Origin: Actinostola sp. cb2023
Taxonomy: Eukaryota; Cnidaria; Anthozoa; Actiniaria; Actinostolidae
DNA length: 64,000 bases
Assembly: GCA_033675265.1 (NCBI GenBank)
Contig: JAUJYZ010001423.1
Coordinates: 56,001-120,000, forward strand
Direction: 5' to 3'
Part shown: one piece after another, positions 11,001 to 23,000 of the stretch
How positions within the stretch are numbered: position 1 is the first letter of the stretch
Layout: each line of letters starts with the position of its first letter
The notes under the pieces: model-generated
Told to the model about the DNA's origin: nothing
What the model saw: the letters and a program-made list of their open reading frames with translations, nothing else
Database searches by the model: none
Translations under genes and position numbers: made by a program

Positions 11001-14000
11001 GTCACTAGTGTAGTGTAGTCGCTAGTGTAGTGTGTAGTCGCTAGTGTAGTGTAGTCGCTAGTGTAGTGTAGTCACTAGTGTAGTGTAGTCACTAGTGTAG
11101 TGTAGTCGCTAGTGTAGTGTAGTCGCTAGTGTGGTGTGTGTAGTGTAGTGTGTGTAGTGTAGTGTAGTCTCTAGTGTAGTGTGTGTGTAGTGTAGTGTAG
11201 TGTAGTGTAGTGTGGTGTAGTGTAGTCTAGTGTAGTGTAGTGGTGTAGTGTAGTGTAGTAGTGTAGTGTAGTGTCGTGGGTGTAGTGTAGTGTAGTGTAG
11301 TCTCTAGTGTAGTGTGGTGGGTGTAGTGTAGTAGTGTAGTGTGGTCTAGTGTAGTGTAGTGTGGTGGGTGTAGTGTAGTCTCTAGTGTAGTGTAGTGTGG
11401 TGGGTGTAGTGTAGTGTAGTGTAGTCTCTAGTGTAGTGTTGTAATCGGTTATGTATAGTTTTAAGCAGGTCCACATCAGCTTTTAGCTGCCTGACCTTTT
11501 AACCTGCGTTATCAAATAAAGTATGTATGTATGTATGTATGTGTAGTGTAGTCTTCAGTATAGTGTGGTGGGGTGTAGTGTAGTGTAGTGTAGTGTAGTG
11601 TAGTGTGGTGGGTGTGTGTGGTGTGGTGGGTGGGTGTAGTGTAGTCTCTAGTGTAGTGTGGTGGGTGTGTCTAGTGTAGTGTAGTGGTGGGTGTAGTAGT
11701 GTAGTCTCTAGTGTAGTGTGGTGGGTGTAGTGTGGTGGGTGTAGTGTAGTCTCTAGTGTAGTGTGGTGGGTGTAGTGTAGTCTCTAGAGTAGTGTGGTGG
11801 GTGTAGTGTAGTGTGATGGGTGTAGTGTAGTCTCTAGTGTAGTGTGGTGGGTGTAGTGTAGTGTAGTCTCTAGTGTAGTGTGGGTGTAGTCTAGTGTAGT
11901 GTGTGTGGTGTGGTGTAGTGTAGTCTCTAGTGTAGTGTGGTGGGTGTAGTGTAGTGTAGTGTGGTGGGTGTAGTGTAGTCTCTAGTGTAGTGTGGTGGGT
12001 GGTGTAGTGTAGTGTAGTCTCTAGTGTAGTGTGGTGGGTGTAGTGTAGTGTAGTCTCTAGTGTAGTGTAGTAGTGTGGTGTAGTGTAGTAGTGTAGTGTA
12101 GTGTAGTGTAGTCTCTAGTGTAGTGTGTTGTAATCGGTTATGTATAGTTTAGCAGGTCCACATCAGCTTTTAGCTGCCTGACCTTTTAACCTGCGTTATC
12201 AAATAAAGTATGTATGTATGTATGTGTAGTGTAGTCTTCAGTATAGTGTGGTGGGTGTAGTGTAGTGTAGTCTCTAGTGTAGTGTGGTGGGTGTAGTGTG
12301 GTGTGGTGGGTGTAGTGTAGTCTGTAGTGTAGTGTGTGGTGGGTGTAGTCTAGTGTAGTGTGGTGGGTGTAGTGTAGTCTCTAGTGTAGTGTGGTGGGTG
12401 TAGTGTGTGTGTGGTGGGTGTAGTGTAGTCTCTAGTGTAGTGTGGTGGGTGTAGTGTAGTCTCTAGTGTAGTGTGGTGGGTCTAGTGTAGTGTGGTGAGT
12501 GTAGTGTAGTCTCTAGTGTAGTGTGGTGGGTGTAGTGTAGTAGTGTGTCAGTTGTGTAGTGTAGTGTGGTGGGTGTAGTCTAGTGTAGTGTGGTGGGTGT
12601 AGTGTAGTCTCTAGTGTAGTGTGGTGGGTGTAGTGTAGTGTAGTGTGGTGGGTGTAGTGTAGTCTCTAGTGTAGTGTGGTGGGTGTAGTGTGGTGGGTGT
12701 ACTAGTAGTGTAGTGTAGAGTAGTGTAGTGTAGTCTCTAGTGTAGTGTAGTGTGGTGGGTGTAGTGCAGTGCAGTGTGGTGTGGCATGGCATGGCACGGC
12801 ACGGGGTGGTGTAGTGTGGTGTAGTGTGATGTAGTGTAGTCTCTAGTGTAGTGTTGTAATCGGTTATGTATAGTTTTAAGCAGGTCCACATCAGCTTTTA
12901 GCTGCCTGACCTTTTAACCTGCATTATCAAATAAAGTATGTATGTATGTATGTGTAGTGTAGTCTTCAGTGTAGTGTGGTGGGTAGTGTGTGGTGTTGTG
13001 TTGTGTTGTGGGTTGTGTAGTGGGTGTAGTTGTAGTGTGGGATAGTATATTTTGGTGCAGTGTGATGTGATGGGTATAGTGTGTGCAGTGCAGTAGTGTG
13101 CTGTAGTGTAGTGTAGAGTAGTGTAGTGTAGCAGTCTTGAGTGTAGTGTAGTGTAGTGTAGTGTAGCAGTCTGAGTGTAGTGTAGTGTAGTGTAGTGTAG
13201 CAGTCTGAGTGTAGTGTAGTGTAGTGTAGTGTAGCAGTCTGAGTGTAGAGTGGTGTGATGTAGTCACTTGCGTAGTGCAGTGTAGTATGGTGTGGCATGG
13301 CATGGTGTGGCGTGTTGTAGTGTGGTGTGGTGTAGTGTAGTCACTTGTGTAGTGTGGTGTGGCGTGGCATGGTGTGGCGTGGCATGGTGTGGTGTAGTCA
13401 CTTGTGTAGTGTAGTGTAGTCACTTGTGTATGTAGTGTAGTGTAGTGTAGTCACTTGTCACTTGTGTAGTGTAGTGTAGTCACTTGTGTAGTGTAGTGTG
13501 GCATGGTGTGGCGTGACATGGTGTAGTGTGGTGTGGTGTAGTCACTTGTGTAGTGTAGTGTAGTCACTTGTGTATGTAGTGTAGTGTAGTGTAGTCACTT
13601 GTGTAGTGTAGTGTAGTGTAGTGTAGTGTAGTGCATTGAATGTGGTGTGGCATGGTGTAGTGTGGTGTGGTGTGGTGTAGTCACTTGTGTAGTGTAGTGT
13701 AGTGTGGCATGGAGTAGTGTGGTGTAGTGTAGTGTAGTGTAGTGTGGCATGGTGTGGTGTGGCATGGTGTAGTGTAGTGTGGTGTAGTCACTTGTTAGTG
13801 TAGTGTAGTGTAGTCACTTGTGTATGTAGTGTAGTGTAGTGTGGTGTAGTGTAGTCACTTGTGTAGTTTAGTGCAGTGTAGTGTAGTGTGGTGTGATGTA
13901 GTGTAGTCACTTGTGTAGTGTAGTGCAGTGCAGTGTGGTGTGGCATGGCATGGCACGGGGTGGTGTAGTGTGGTGTAGTGTGATGTAGTGTGGTGTAGTG

Positions 14001-17000
14001 TAGTGTAGTGTGGTGTAATGAAGTGTAGTGTAGCGGTCACTTGTGTAGTGTAGTGTAGTCACTTGTGTAACTAGTGTAGTGTAGTGTAGCATAGAGTAGT
14101 GTGGTGTGGTGTAGAGTAGTGTGGTGTAGTGTAGTCACTTGTGTAGTGTAGTGCAGTGCAGTGCAGCCATCAACAATCTACTCACGTGATAGTCTTCTTC
14201 TCTGTCACTTTTTCTGGTTTGGCTCTATTCAAGACTTTGATAAATTCAGATGTTCTTGTTCGCATGCGGGAATGGAGGTAAGCCTGTAATAGTACCAAAA
14301 CATTAATCCTTCAATTTGTTCTACATACATGTAAGCAGCTTTCACACTTTACTGACTACTGTATGCAGTGTAGTTGACCACCATTTGCATTCCTATGTGG
14401 TCAGCGAGATGAAAGTCATACATGTTTAAAATGCTGCCTCTCGGATGTCTAAATGTAAACTATAGTACAAGTAGTGAGTTTTGTCTATGGTGGTGCATCA
14501 ATGAATCAAAACTTTAATGGAGTCTCAAATATATGTAGCTGTGCCCTACTAATCGGGAGACTGTTTACAAATATATTAAATACATTCAAACCTCCCGTAA
14601 GCGACCACCCAAAATGTCAAGCTTTGTGGTCGCTTACAAGAGGTTCCAACTATGGTGATTTGACTTGGAACTGAACTTTTGGTATTTTGGAAAACTGGTC
14701 GCTTAGGGAGAGGTGGTCACTTAGGAGAGGTGGTCGCTTAGGAGAGGTGGTCGCTTAGGAGAGGTGGTCGCTTAGGAGAGGTGGTCGTTTATGAGAGTGG
14801 TCACAACCAGAGGTTCAACTGTATATAAATAGCAATGCAAATAATAAATTAAACAAATAGATTATTGTAGTGTTTATACCTTGGAGCACTTGATGTGATA
14901 ATGCAGATAATTTCTGAATGTATGGATCAAGTTAATGGTGTTGTCTCTAGCTTTACGGTTAGTGTGCCTTGGCTCAAGAACTGTAAAACAAAATATCATA
15001 TCCAATATTAATTTCATACTGCTCATTAGGAACTCTGCGTAGTACAATAATAATAATAATAATAATAGGGTGTCACGAGAACCTCACCAAATGTAATATA
15101 TGCAATATTGTCGCCTGTTTTAGCATCAGTGCCTTGAAGTTCTCTTGGTGGCTCTTTGTGACTAAATAGGACTTGTGGAGCAGTCTGACTTGCACGACGA
15201 CCCTCTTTGAATTCCTAAAATGCAATCATTTTTGACAATACTTCTAATGTTCAATAGGAACCTTAAACTCTAGGGTGGCAATGTTGAGGACAACGTGAGG
15301 CTAAATCACCTACATGTAGTGTGTTCATAATAATTTATTGTTTTCTCTGGAGTTACTTGATTTCTTTGTGGTCCATTTCCCTTAAATAAATATAATTATC
15401 TACATCTTCACCACATAAAACAAGGACAATGTGCTTTAGCATGTGATGGCAATGATGAACAATGTTTTATGCAATTGATTGCTTACTGCAATAGGTGACA
15501 TGATTAGTTGACACAGTCCTTGGTGTTGCTGTACTAGAGCCTAATGTTTCTAATACTCACTGGCATTCTTGCAATGTGCTTTAGCATGTGATGGCAATGA
15601 TGAACAATGTTTTATGCAATTGATTGCTTATTGCAATAGGTGACATGATTAGTTGACACAGTCCTTGGTGTTGCTGTACTAGAGCCTAATGTTTCTAATA
15701 CTCACTGGCATTCTTGCAATGTGCTTTAGCATGTGATGGCAATGATGAACAATGTTTTATGCAATTGATTGCTTATTGCAATAGGTGACATGATTAGTTG
15801 ACACAGTCCTTGGTGTTGCTGTACTAGAGCCTAATGTTTCTAATACTCACTGGCATTCTTGCAATGTGCTTTAGCATGTGATGGCAATGATGAACAATGT
15901 TTTATGCAATTGATTGCTTATTGCAATAGGTGACATGATTAGTTGACACAGTCCTTGGTGTTGCTGTACTAGAGCCTAATGTTTCTAATACTCACTGGCA
16001 TTCTTGCCAATAATATAAGCACTCTTGGTCTTGACAGAAAAGGGTGCTATACTTATATATAATCACGCAATTTTGTTTCGAAATCGGCGAAATTTCGGGC
16101 GGTTAGGTCAATCCATTCAATATACCCATGGCAAACACAATGAGTTTTGCAATGTGACGGCATTTTTCAAGATGCAGGTATTGGCCGATTTGAGATTTTC
16201 GATTTTTATTATTTTCGCCGCGGAAAGAATGGCTTTAAAACATGCCAACAAATTTTTTCACAAATATACACAAATTTGATGGATGTATTGGATTAAACAT
16301 TAAAAATAAAGTTCGAGATAATTTCTGAGATATCATTATTCAATCCGAAGATATGTATTTTTGAAATTTGCAAAATGGCGGGAATTCCAAATTTCAAAAA
16401 ATCATATCTTCGGATTGAATAATGATATATCAGAAATATGTTTTTGCTATAACTTTATTTTTAAATGTTTAACCACAATTTATCCATCAAATTTGTGTAT
16501 TTGTGAATTTGACAGTAGAGTGTCCTGATACCGTAGATTATCATCCCCAATATTTTTTCCAACCAATCACAATCGAAAATCGAAAATATCAAACACAATA
16601 CTGTCCTGATCTTGAAAAATATCAGGTCACTCTACTGCTGATATTCTACAGTATCAGGACACTTACTGTCCTGATATGAATATATCAAGGACAGTTGGTT
16701 TAAATGTGGTTCTAAATAAGAAACCATTTATTTTTATATTACTTCTGGTCGTTTTAAGGGCAATTTTGGTTCATTCAAAAGATATCAGGGCGAGTTAGGT
16801 CAAAACTGCGAACGATTGAACTTTTCCCACCACTTCTCAAACTCACGGACGCATGCCGACAATATGCTAATAAATTTGTATTTTGAAAAGATCGTCCTCG
16901 ATGATTTTTAGTTAAATCCCATTTCTTTTCGGCGAAAAGATGAAAGATTTAAATAAAAATCATCGTTTTGGACGATCCGCGAAATATCAGGACTCGATTA

Positions 17001-20000
17001 AGGTCATGCCATGGGTATTTTGGCTCGACTACGTCTCGCCAAAATACAACCATCGCTCGACCTAACTCGCCCTGATATTTCGCCGAATCAAGACAACCAA
17101 TACTGTCCTGATATTCTACGGTATCAGGACACTCTACTGTCCTGATATGGGAGAATATCACGGACAGTTGGTTTAAAATGTGGTTGATAAATAAGATATT
17201 AATTATTGTTATTAGAATATATTTATATTCACCATACCTGCATAAAGTTTTGCCAAAAATCACGTCATCATTCATCAAAAAACACAATACTGAATACAAC
17301 AGTAAAACTGTCTTCTTTTGCTTGGACATTTTATCCAAAACATTCTCAACAAATCAATTTATTAAACGGACTAGCATAGCTATCGCTAAATGCTAACAAG
17401 GAATTTGTATTTTGCTGCGATGATTTTTAGTGAAATATTTATTTCGGAAAAACAGTGGGATGATAAATAAATAATAATCAGTTTTGGTTCGATTCCGCGA
17501 AATATCAGGACTCGTTAAGGTCTTAGCATGGGCATTTTGGCTCGACCACAACTCAACGTTTACAAACCATGGCTCGACCTAACTCGACCCCTGATATGAA
17601 AGCGCGAATCGAACCAAAATTCGCCAACATATATAAAAGTATCATTTTCTTAAAGCTGAATAATGGGCAGATTTATCGATTCTGATTGGTTAAACAAATA
17701 TTGTAAATGATTTTTTTGTTATTGCACATTTTAGAAAATTATTATTGTTATTAGAAGAATTTGCACGCGGGAATTCAATGATTCAACATACCTGCATTGT
17801 AATGAGCAAACTTTGTTCTAAAAAATCACGTCATTTTGATACTTTGCCGCAAAAACAGTACTTGATACAATTTATGTGTTCTTTTGCTTAAAAACACATT
17901 AATGAAATTTGACCTATCCAAACATTTTAACGGAAATCGGAGAACGTTTTTTAAAAAAAAACGTGTGCTCATTACAATGGCAAGCCGTAAAAATCGATTG
18001 AAATCGCTGCAAAAATGCTAACAAGGCCGGTCGATTTTCTAAAATGCTGCAATAATCAAAAAATTATTTGAAATACAGTTTTATCTCCAGCAGTTTTATA
18101 ATCCATGATACCAAAAAATCCAGATATCAAAAGATCGAAAATCTAGCTGGCATTAGCCAGACGCGGCACAACCAACAGTGTCACGAAACCCGTGACAGAA
18201 ATCTGGATACCAAAAGATCGAGTGCTGTCAAGACTATTTCGCTGCTCATTGCACTTGCAGTAATTATGATATCATGCTCGAGAATCCAGCAGTTCTCTTT
18301 GGCATGGGCTCAGATGAAATGTTTCATCCGAGCCCGCGCAAAAGAGCACCGCTGGATTCTCGAGCATGTTATGATGTCAGACAAAAGTGCTTTCTGATTG
18401 GTTTAGACCGTGGTCTACATACAGGCACTATATTGCTGCCGCCTTGTCAGCCTTGCATCTTTGTATCTTTGTTCGGCTGACTCGTTGGTAATAAAGATCA
18501 AACATATATCAAAGAGGAACAAAGTTGAAGCAGCTATTTTGAGCCCTGAGCCTCACTGAGCCCAGTACAATATAACATGTTCCCCCTAAACAACTTACAC
18601 TGTACATGGTCTCATCTTCTCTAAAGTGAATGGCTTACATGGTCTCATATTCTCTAAAGTGAATAACTTACATGGTCTCATCTTCTCTAAAGTGAATAAC
18701 TTACAAATGTACATGGTCTCATCTTCTCTAAAGTGAATAACTTACATGGTCTCATCTTCTCTAAAGTGAATAACTTACATGGTCTCATCTTCTCTAAAGT
18801 GTATAACTTACATGCTCTCATCTTCTCTAAAATGAATAACTGCATGATTTTCTCCACCAGCTCCTTCAGCTTGGTAGTCAAAGTACTTCTCAAACACAGA
18901 CGCAAAACAGTTTCTCTTCAACAATGATACTTTCTTGATCAAATCCTCTGTAAACACATACAATGATGTAGCATATCAAAATGTAATCATTCACACAAAC
19001 TGAATTTAAACATCAATAGCTACAAATTGTAAAGTTACAGTCAGGTAACATAATGATAATTTAATAATAATTTAATATTTATATTGCGCATGTTACATAG
19101 GAAGATGCTCACACACGCATTACAAGATATCATACTAATTACAATAACAATATACTAATAATAATATTTTCAAATAAAAAACAACAATTTTTAGTTTGCA
19201 AGACATACTCAGATGTCATCATCAGTTGAATAAATGAACATTATACAAGTAATGGTATATATACATATTTGAATCTAAAATATATATCAATTTACAACGG
19301 CTTAAAGAATAATGTCAACAAAGATAATGTGACTAAATGAAGTTAAGGAATGTAGAACAGTATAGATAGATTAAAGATAACAAAAGTTATAAATTAATCG
19401 TGGTATTGATGGAAAACCTTAAAAAATGAGCGCGCGCTGTTAGTATTGAATGATGTGCATTTGTTTTTTAAGGTTTTCCATCGCACTGAAGAACGTCTCT
19501 GGTCAGAGACCGATAAGTCTGTTTGAAAAATAACTTTTCAATATAAACTTCAAGTCAGAGACAACACCTATATTCTTATCAATAGCTACAGTTCACGAGT
19601 ATAGAGTTGTTTTTGTACATTGTATGAGTGGGAAGTACAATATGAGTGGGAAGTACAATATGAGTGGGAAGTACAATATGAGTGGGAAGTACAATATGAG
19701 TGGGAAGTACAATATGAGTGGGAAGTACAATATGAGTGGGAAGTACAATATGAGTGGGAAGTACAATATGAGTGGGAAGTACAATATGAGTGGGAAGTAC
19801 AATATGAGTGGGAAGTACAATATGTAATAATAATAATAATAATATAGCTACGGTACGGTTCGTGCCGTACCGTGACCATATCGCACCATCATCATGCCGT
19901 ATCCAAGCATTCTGATTGGTTGAGCGATGATTTTGCGCGCTCTGATTGGTTGAATACAATGTTTTCGATTCCGTACCGTGACCGTAACTCCGTGCTGTAG

Positions 20001-23000
20001 GTTTCCCACTCATGCGAAAACGACTGTAATAACTACTTAATAACCGAGCACAAGGTCAGTACAGGAAAATATCATACTGAGGTCTTGACAGTACAGACCG
20101 AGGTCTTGACAGTACAGACCGAGGTCTTGACAGTACAGACCGATCCGAGGTCTTGACAGTACAGACCGAGCCGTAGGAGAGGTTTGTACAAAAAAGACCA
20201 AGGTCTGATATTTTCCTGTACCGATCGAAGAAGCGAGGTAACCGTTATTAAGTTGTTTATTATATGGCATTTTTAATTGAGAGGAGGCTATTTTTGTTTT
20301 GACAAAAAAAATCTAGCCCACAGCTATTCCCAGAGAATCTTGCCTGCTAAACAACCAATGAGATCGTTCGATCTTGCAGGAAGTAGATTGTACCATAATA
20401 ATGTGAAGTATTGTCACATTTTACATTATGTACATGTATTAAAGTCCCAACCAGAAATGATCTACTGACTAATTTAACAAAACAGAGTGACAAACCCCAT
20501 TGTAAAAATGGTTGGAAAATTAGAATCACAATGACAATGTTTCTATACATGTAGATACAAATGTAGTATGAAATAGTGTTGTTTTTGTATGAGTGGGAAA
20601 TCCAATGGCACGAAGTTACGGTCATGGTATGGAATTGATGACATCTATTCAACCAATCACAGTGCACAAAATCATTGCTCAACCAATAAGAATGCATAGA
20701 CATGGCACCGTCAACGCATGGCACCACACAAACTGTGTTGTTACTACTTCCCACTCATACGAAAACGACTCTAAGGGATTAAGACCGTAAGGATACACCA
20801 TACTTGTTCTATACAAAAACTGTAGCCTGGTTCTCAGTAGGTTTTCAAACAGCTGGACTAACATTTGAACAGGTGTAATATCAACACTTCTGTTTTGAAA
20901 CACAAATTATGCGAAGTTTATATCCAGGACAGATGACAGCATTTTGCTGGTTGACAGCTTTGGGGGAAGTTTTGGAGTGTTTTTTCTTCGTAACACATTG
21001 TATCATCAAGGTTTACACTACATACATATTTTCACTGACAGTAGTACTGCCATTACACTTACCTTTTTCGCTGTCGCCAGGTAATTTTTCAAGATCAAAA
21101 ACAAGGGACACATCATAGCCTGTTAAAGAACAATTAATATTTTTAATTATTACTTCCACATAAATGTATCAGAAGTGCTGGAAAATAAACATTAATACAC
21201 ACCCATCTAGATAGACACCCTTAACAAGACTGTACAGACAGCTCTCTCTAGATAGACACCCATAATAAGACTGTACAGACAGCTCTCTCTAGACAGACAC
21301 CCTTAATAAGACTGTACAGACAGCTCTCTCTAGATAGACACCCTAATAAGACTGTACAGATAGCTACCTTCTTCTGGATCTGTTATGTAGTCCCCATAAA
21401 TCTTTTTTAATAACTGTAAAAAAAAAAAGACAAATTAGATGAGGGTTAACAGTTTTTTCTCTTTCTCCTTTCTTTCCAGGGCGAATGCTCAGAATAATTT
21501 TATGGTACAGTATGTGGTTCTAATTGTGAACGGTTCTAATTGTGAACACTGTTCAGTTCATGTGTGCCCTGGTTACCAGAGGCTATTATTTTATCTCTCT
21601 CTAAACTCTACGAGAGCGCCTACTACTCGAGAGAGAAAAAATAATAGCATCTGGTAACCAGGGTACACATTAACTGAACAGTGTTCACAATAATAGAACC
21701 GTTCACAATTAGAACCACATACTGTACTTTTAGTTTGGACCCTCAATTTCTATTTTCAAACATAAGTTGCCCCAAAGACAGAGGAGAGGAAACTGATTCC
21801 CATGAAGTTGGAATCAGTGAGGAATGTGGAGGGAACAAGGCAAGTGATAAGCTGCCTTAATCTGTACCCTCAGTTCTTTTTAAGCAAATTTTAACATGCA
21901 ATAATATTGTTTGTCTATGTTTTGTACATACATTGTTGTACATGTAAGCAACAACAAAAAAAACTCACTTCATCTGCTCCGTGGTCTTGGAGATCTTTGT
22001 AGAACTTCATAGTTATACTGACCTGCAAATATAGGCAGCGAGTTAGATGGACAGCCATCTAAAGCCACACCTGCTGCACTGCTTTATTGCATTTTAGTAA
22101 GTATAATTGGGACCCTGTTAAACCAACTACATGTAGCAAGAGTCTGTCCCAAGCGTCCTGTCCCAAGTGTCTCCATCTTAGACAGATACTGTAACTAAAT
22201 GCTGACACTTCTGTATTTTTTAGATTAACTTTTATTCATTCATTTGTCATTTTCCCGCCTTCCTTCCTTCCTTTACATACAATGTACATGTACTAATACA
22301 GTGTCCAATACAGTCAGCAGTAGTTATCTCCAACTCCTTGTTATCTTGGAGAAAATTGTATATATCCCCTTGGGATCATGTTAGTTTACAACTTCAGCAC
22401 CAATAACTTTTTCACAATTTTTGGATGGAGCACCCATGGTCCCAGAGTCTTTGTCAAATTCAATCAACCAATCATAGAAATTTGTACATTAATAATAATA
22501 ATAATAAATATTTATAAAGCGCTCATAGCGAAAGTTCTGAGCGCTGAATACAAAGATATATAAAAAAATATATATATAAAAATAAAATAAAAATATGTAT
22601 ATAATAAAAAAAATAAAAATATTAGGTCTAAAAATAAGTGAGTCTTCAGTTTTGACTTGAATATAGAGAGTGAGTCACAAGATCTAATATCAATGGGTAA
22701 AGTGTTCCAGAGGTAAGGCGCAGCTACAGCAAAAGCACGATAGCCATATGTCTTGAGATGGTAATCCACCGGCTTTAAAAGGACGGCACTAGAAGATCTA
22801 AGTGTTCTAGTCGGGACATAAAGCTGTAGAGCATCACTGATGTAAGCAGGCGCGAGACCATGTAGTCCTTTGAAGGCCAGAAGTAGAATTTTGAAGTGGA
22901 TACGCTTCTCTATTGGTAACCAATGGAGCTGTTTGAGTACTGGAGTGATGTGGTCAAATTTACGTGTAAACGTCAATAGTCTAGCAGCGGCATTAAGAAC

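Larger units (their letters stand above)
16515..18060. repeat. Tandem segmental duplication (units of about 0.5-0.6 kb) inside ARPC2
   Basis: Blocks recur in order: GGACAGTTGGTTTAAA (16689, 17163), CGAAATATCAGGACTCG (about 16980, 17499), GGCTCGACCTAACTCG-like (about 17055, 17572), ATTATTGTTATTAGAA (17202, about 17740) and GCTAACAAGG (17391, 18018). CCTGATA and TATCAGG motifs add local hairpins around 16605-16690 and 17100-17170. Two of the units carry a decayed copy of the same ARPC2 exon (17238-17327 and 17792-17893). Confidence 0.7.

Noticed and set aside
8217..11164. CRISPR-like array
   Set aside because: Direct tandem 17-mers without unique spacers, in a eukaryotic intron.
11171..14092. 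Minus-strand open frames rich in HYTTLHYT
   Set aside because: Pure satellite translation, lying in an ARPC2 intron.
16949..17338. 129-codon minus-strand frame as a gene of its own
   Set aside because: It is the decayed ARPC2 exon read in a shifted frame and continued into the intron and fold-back DNA.
19579..20013. Long open frames with SGKYNM, YEWEVQ or IVLPTH repeats on both strands
   Set aside because: They are products of an 18-bp perfect repeat whose period is a multiple of three. No start context, splice sites or non-repeat coding.
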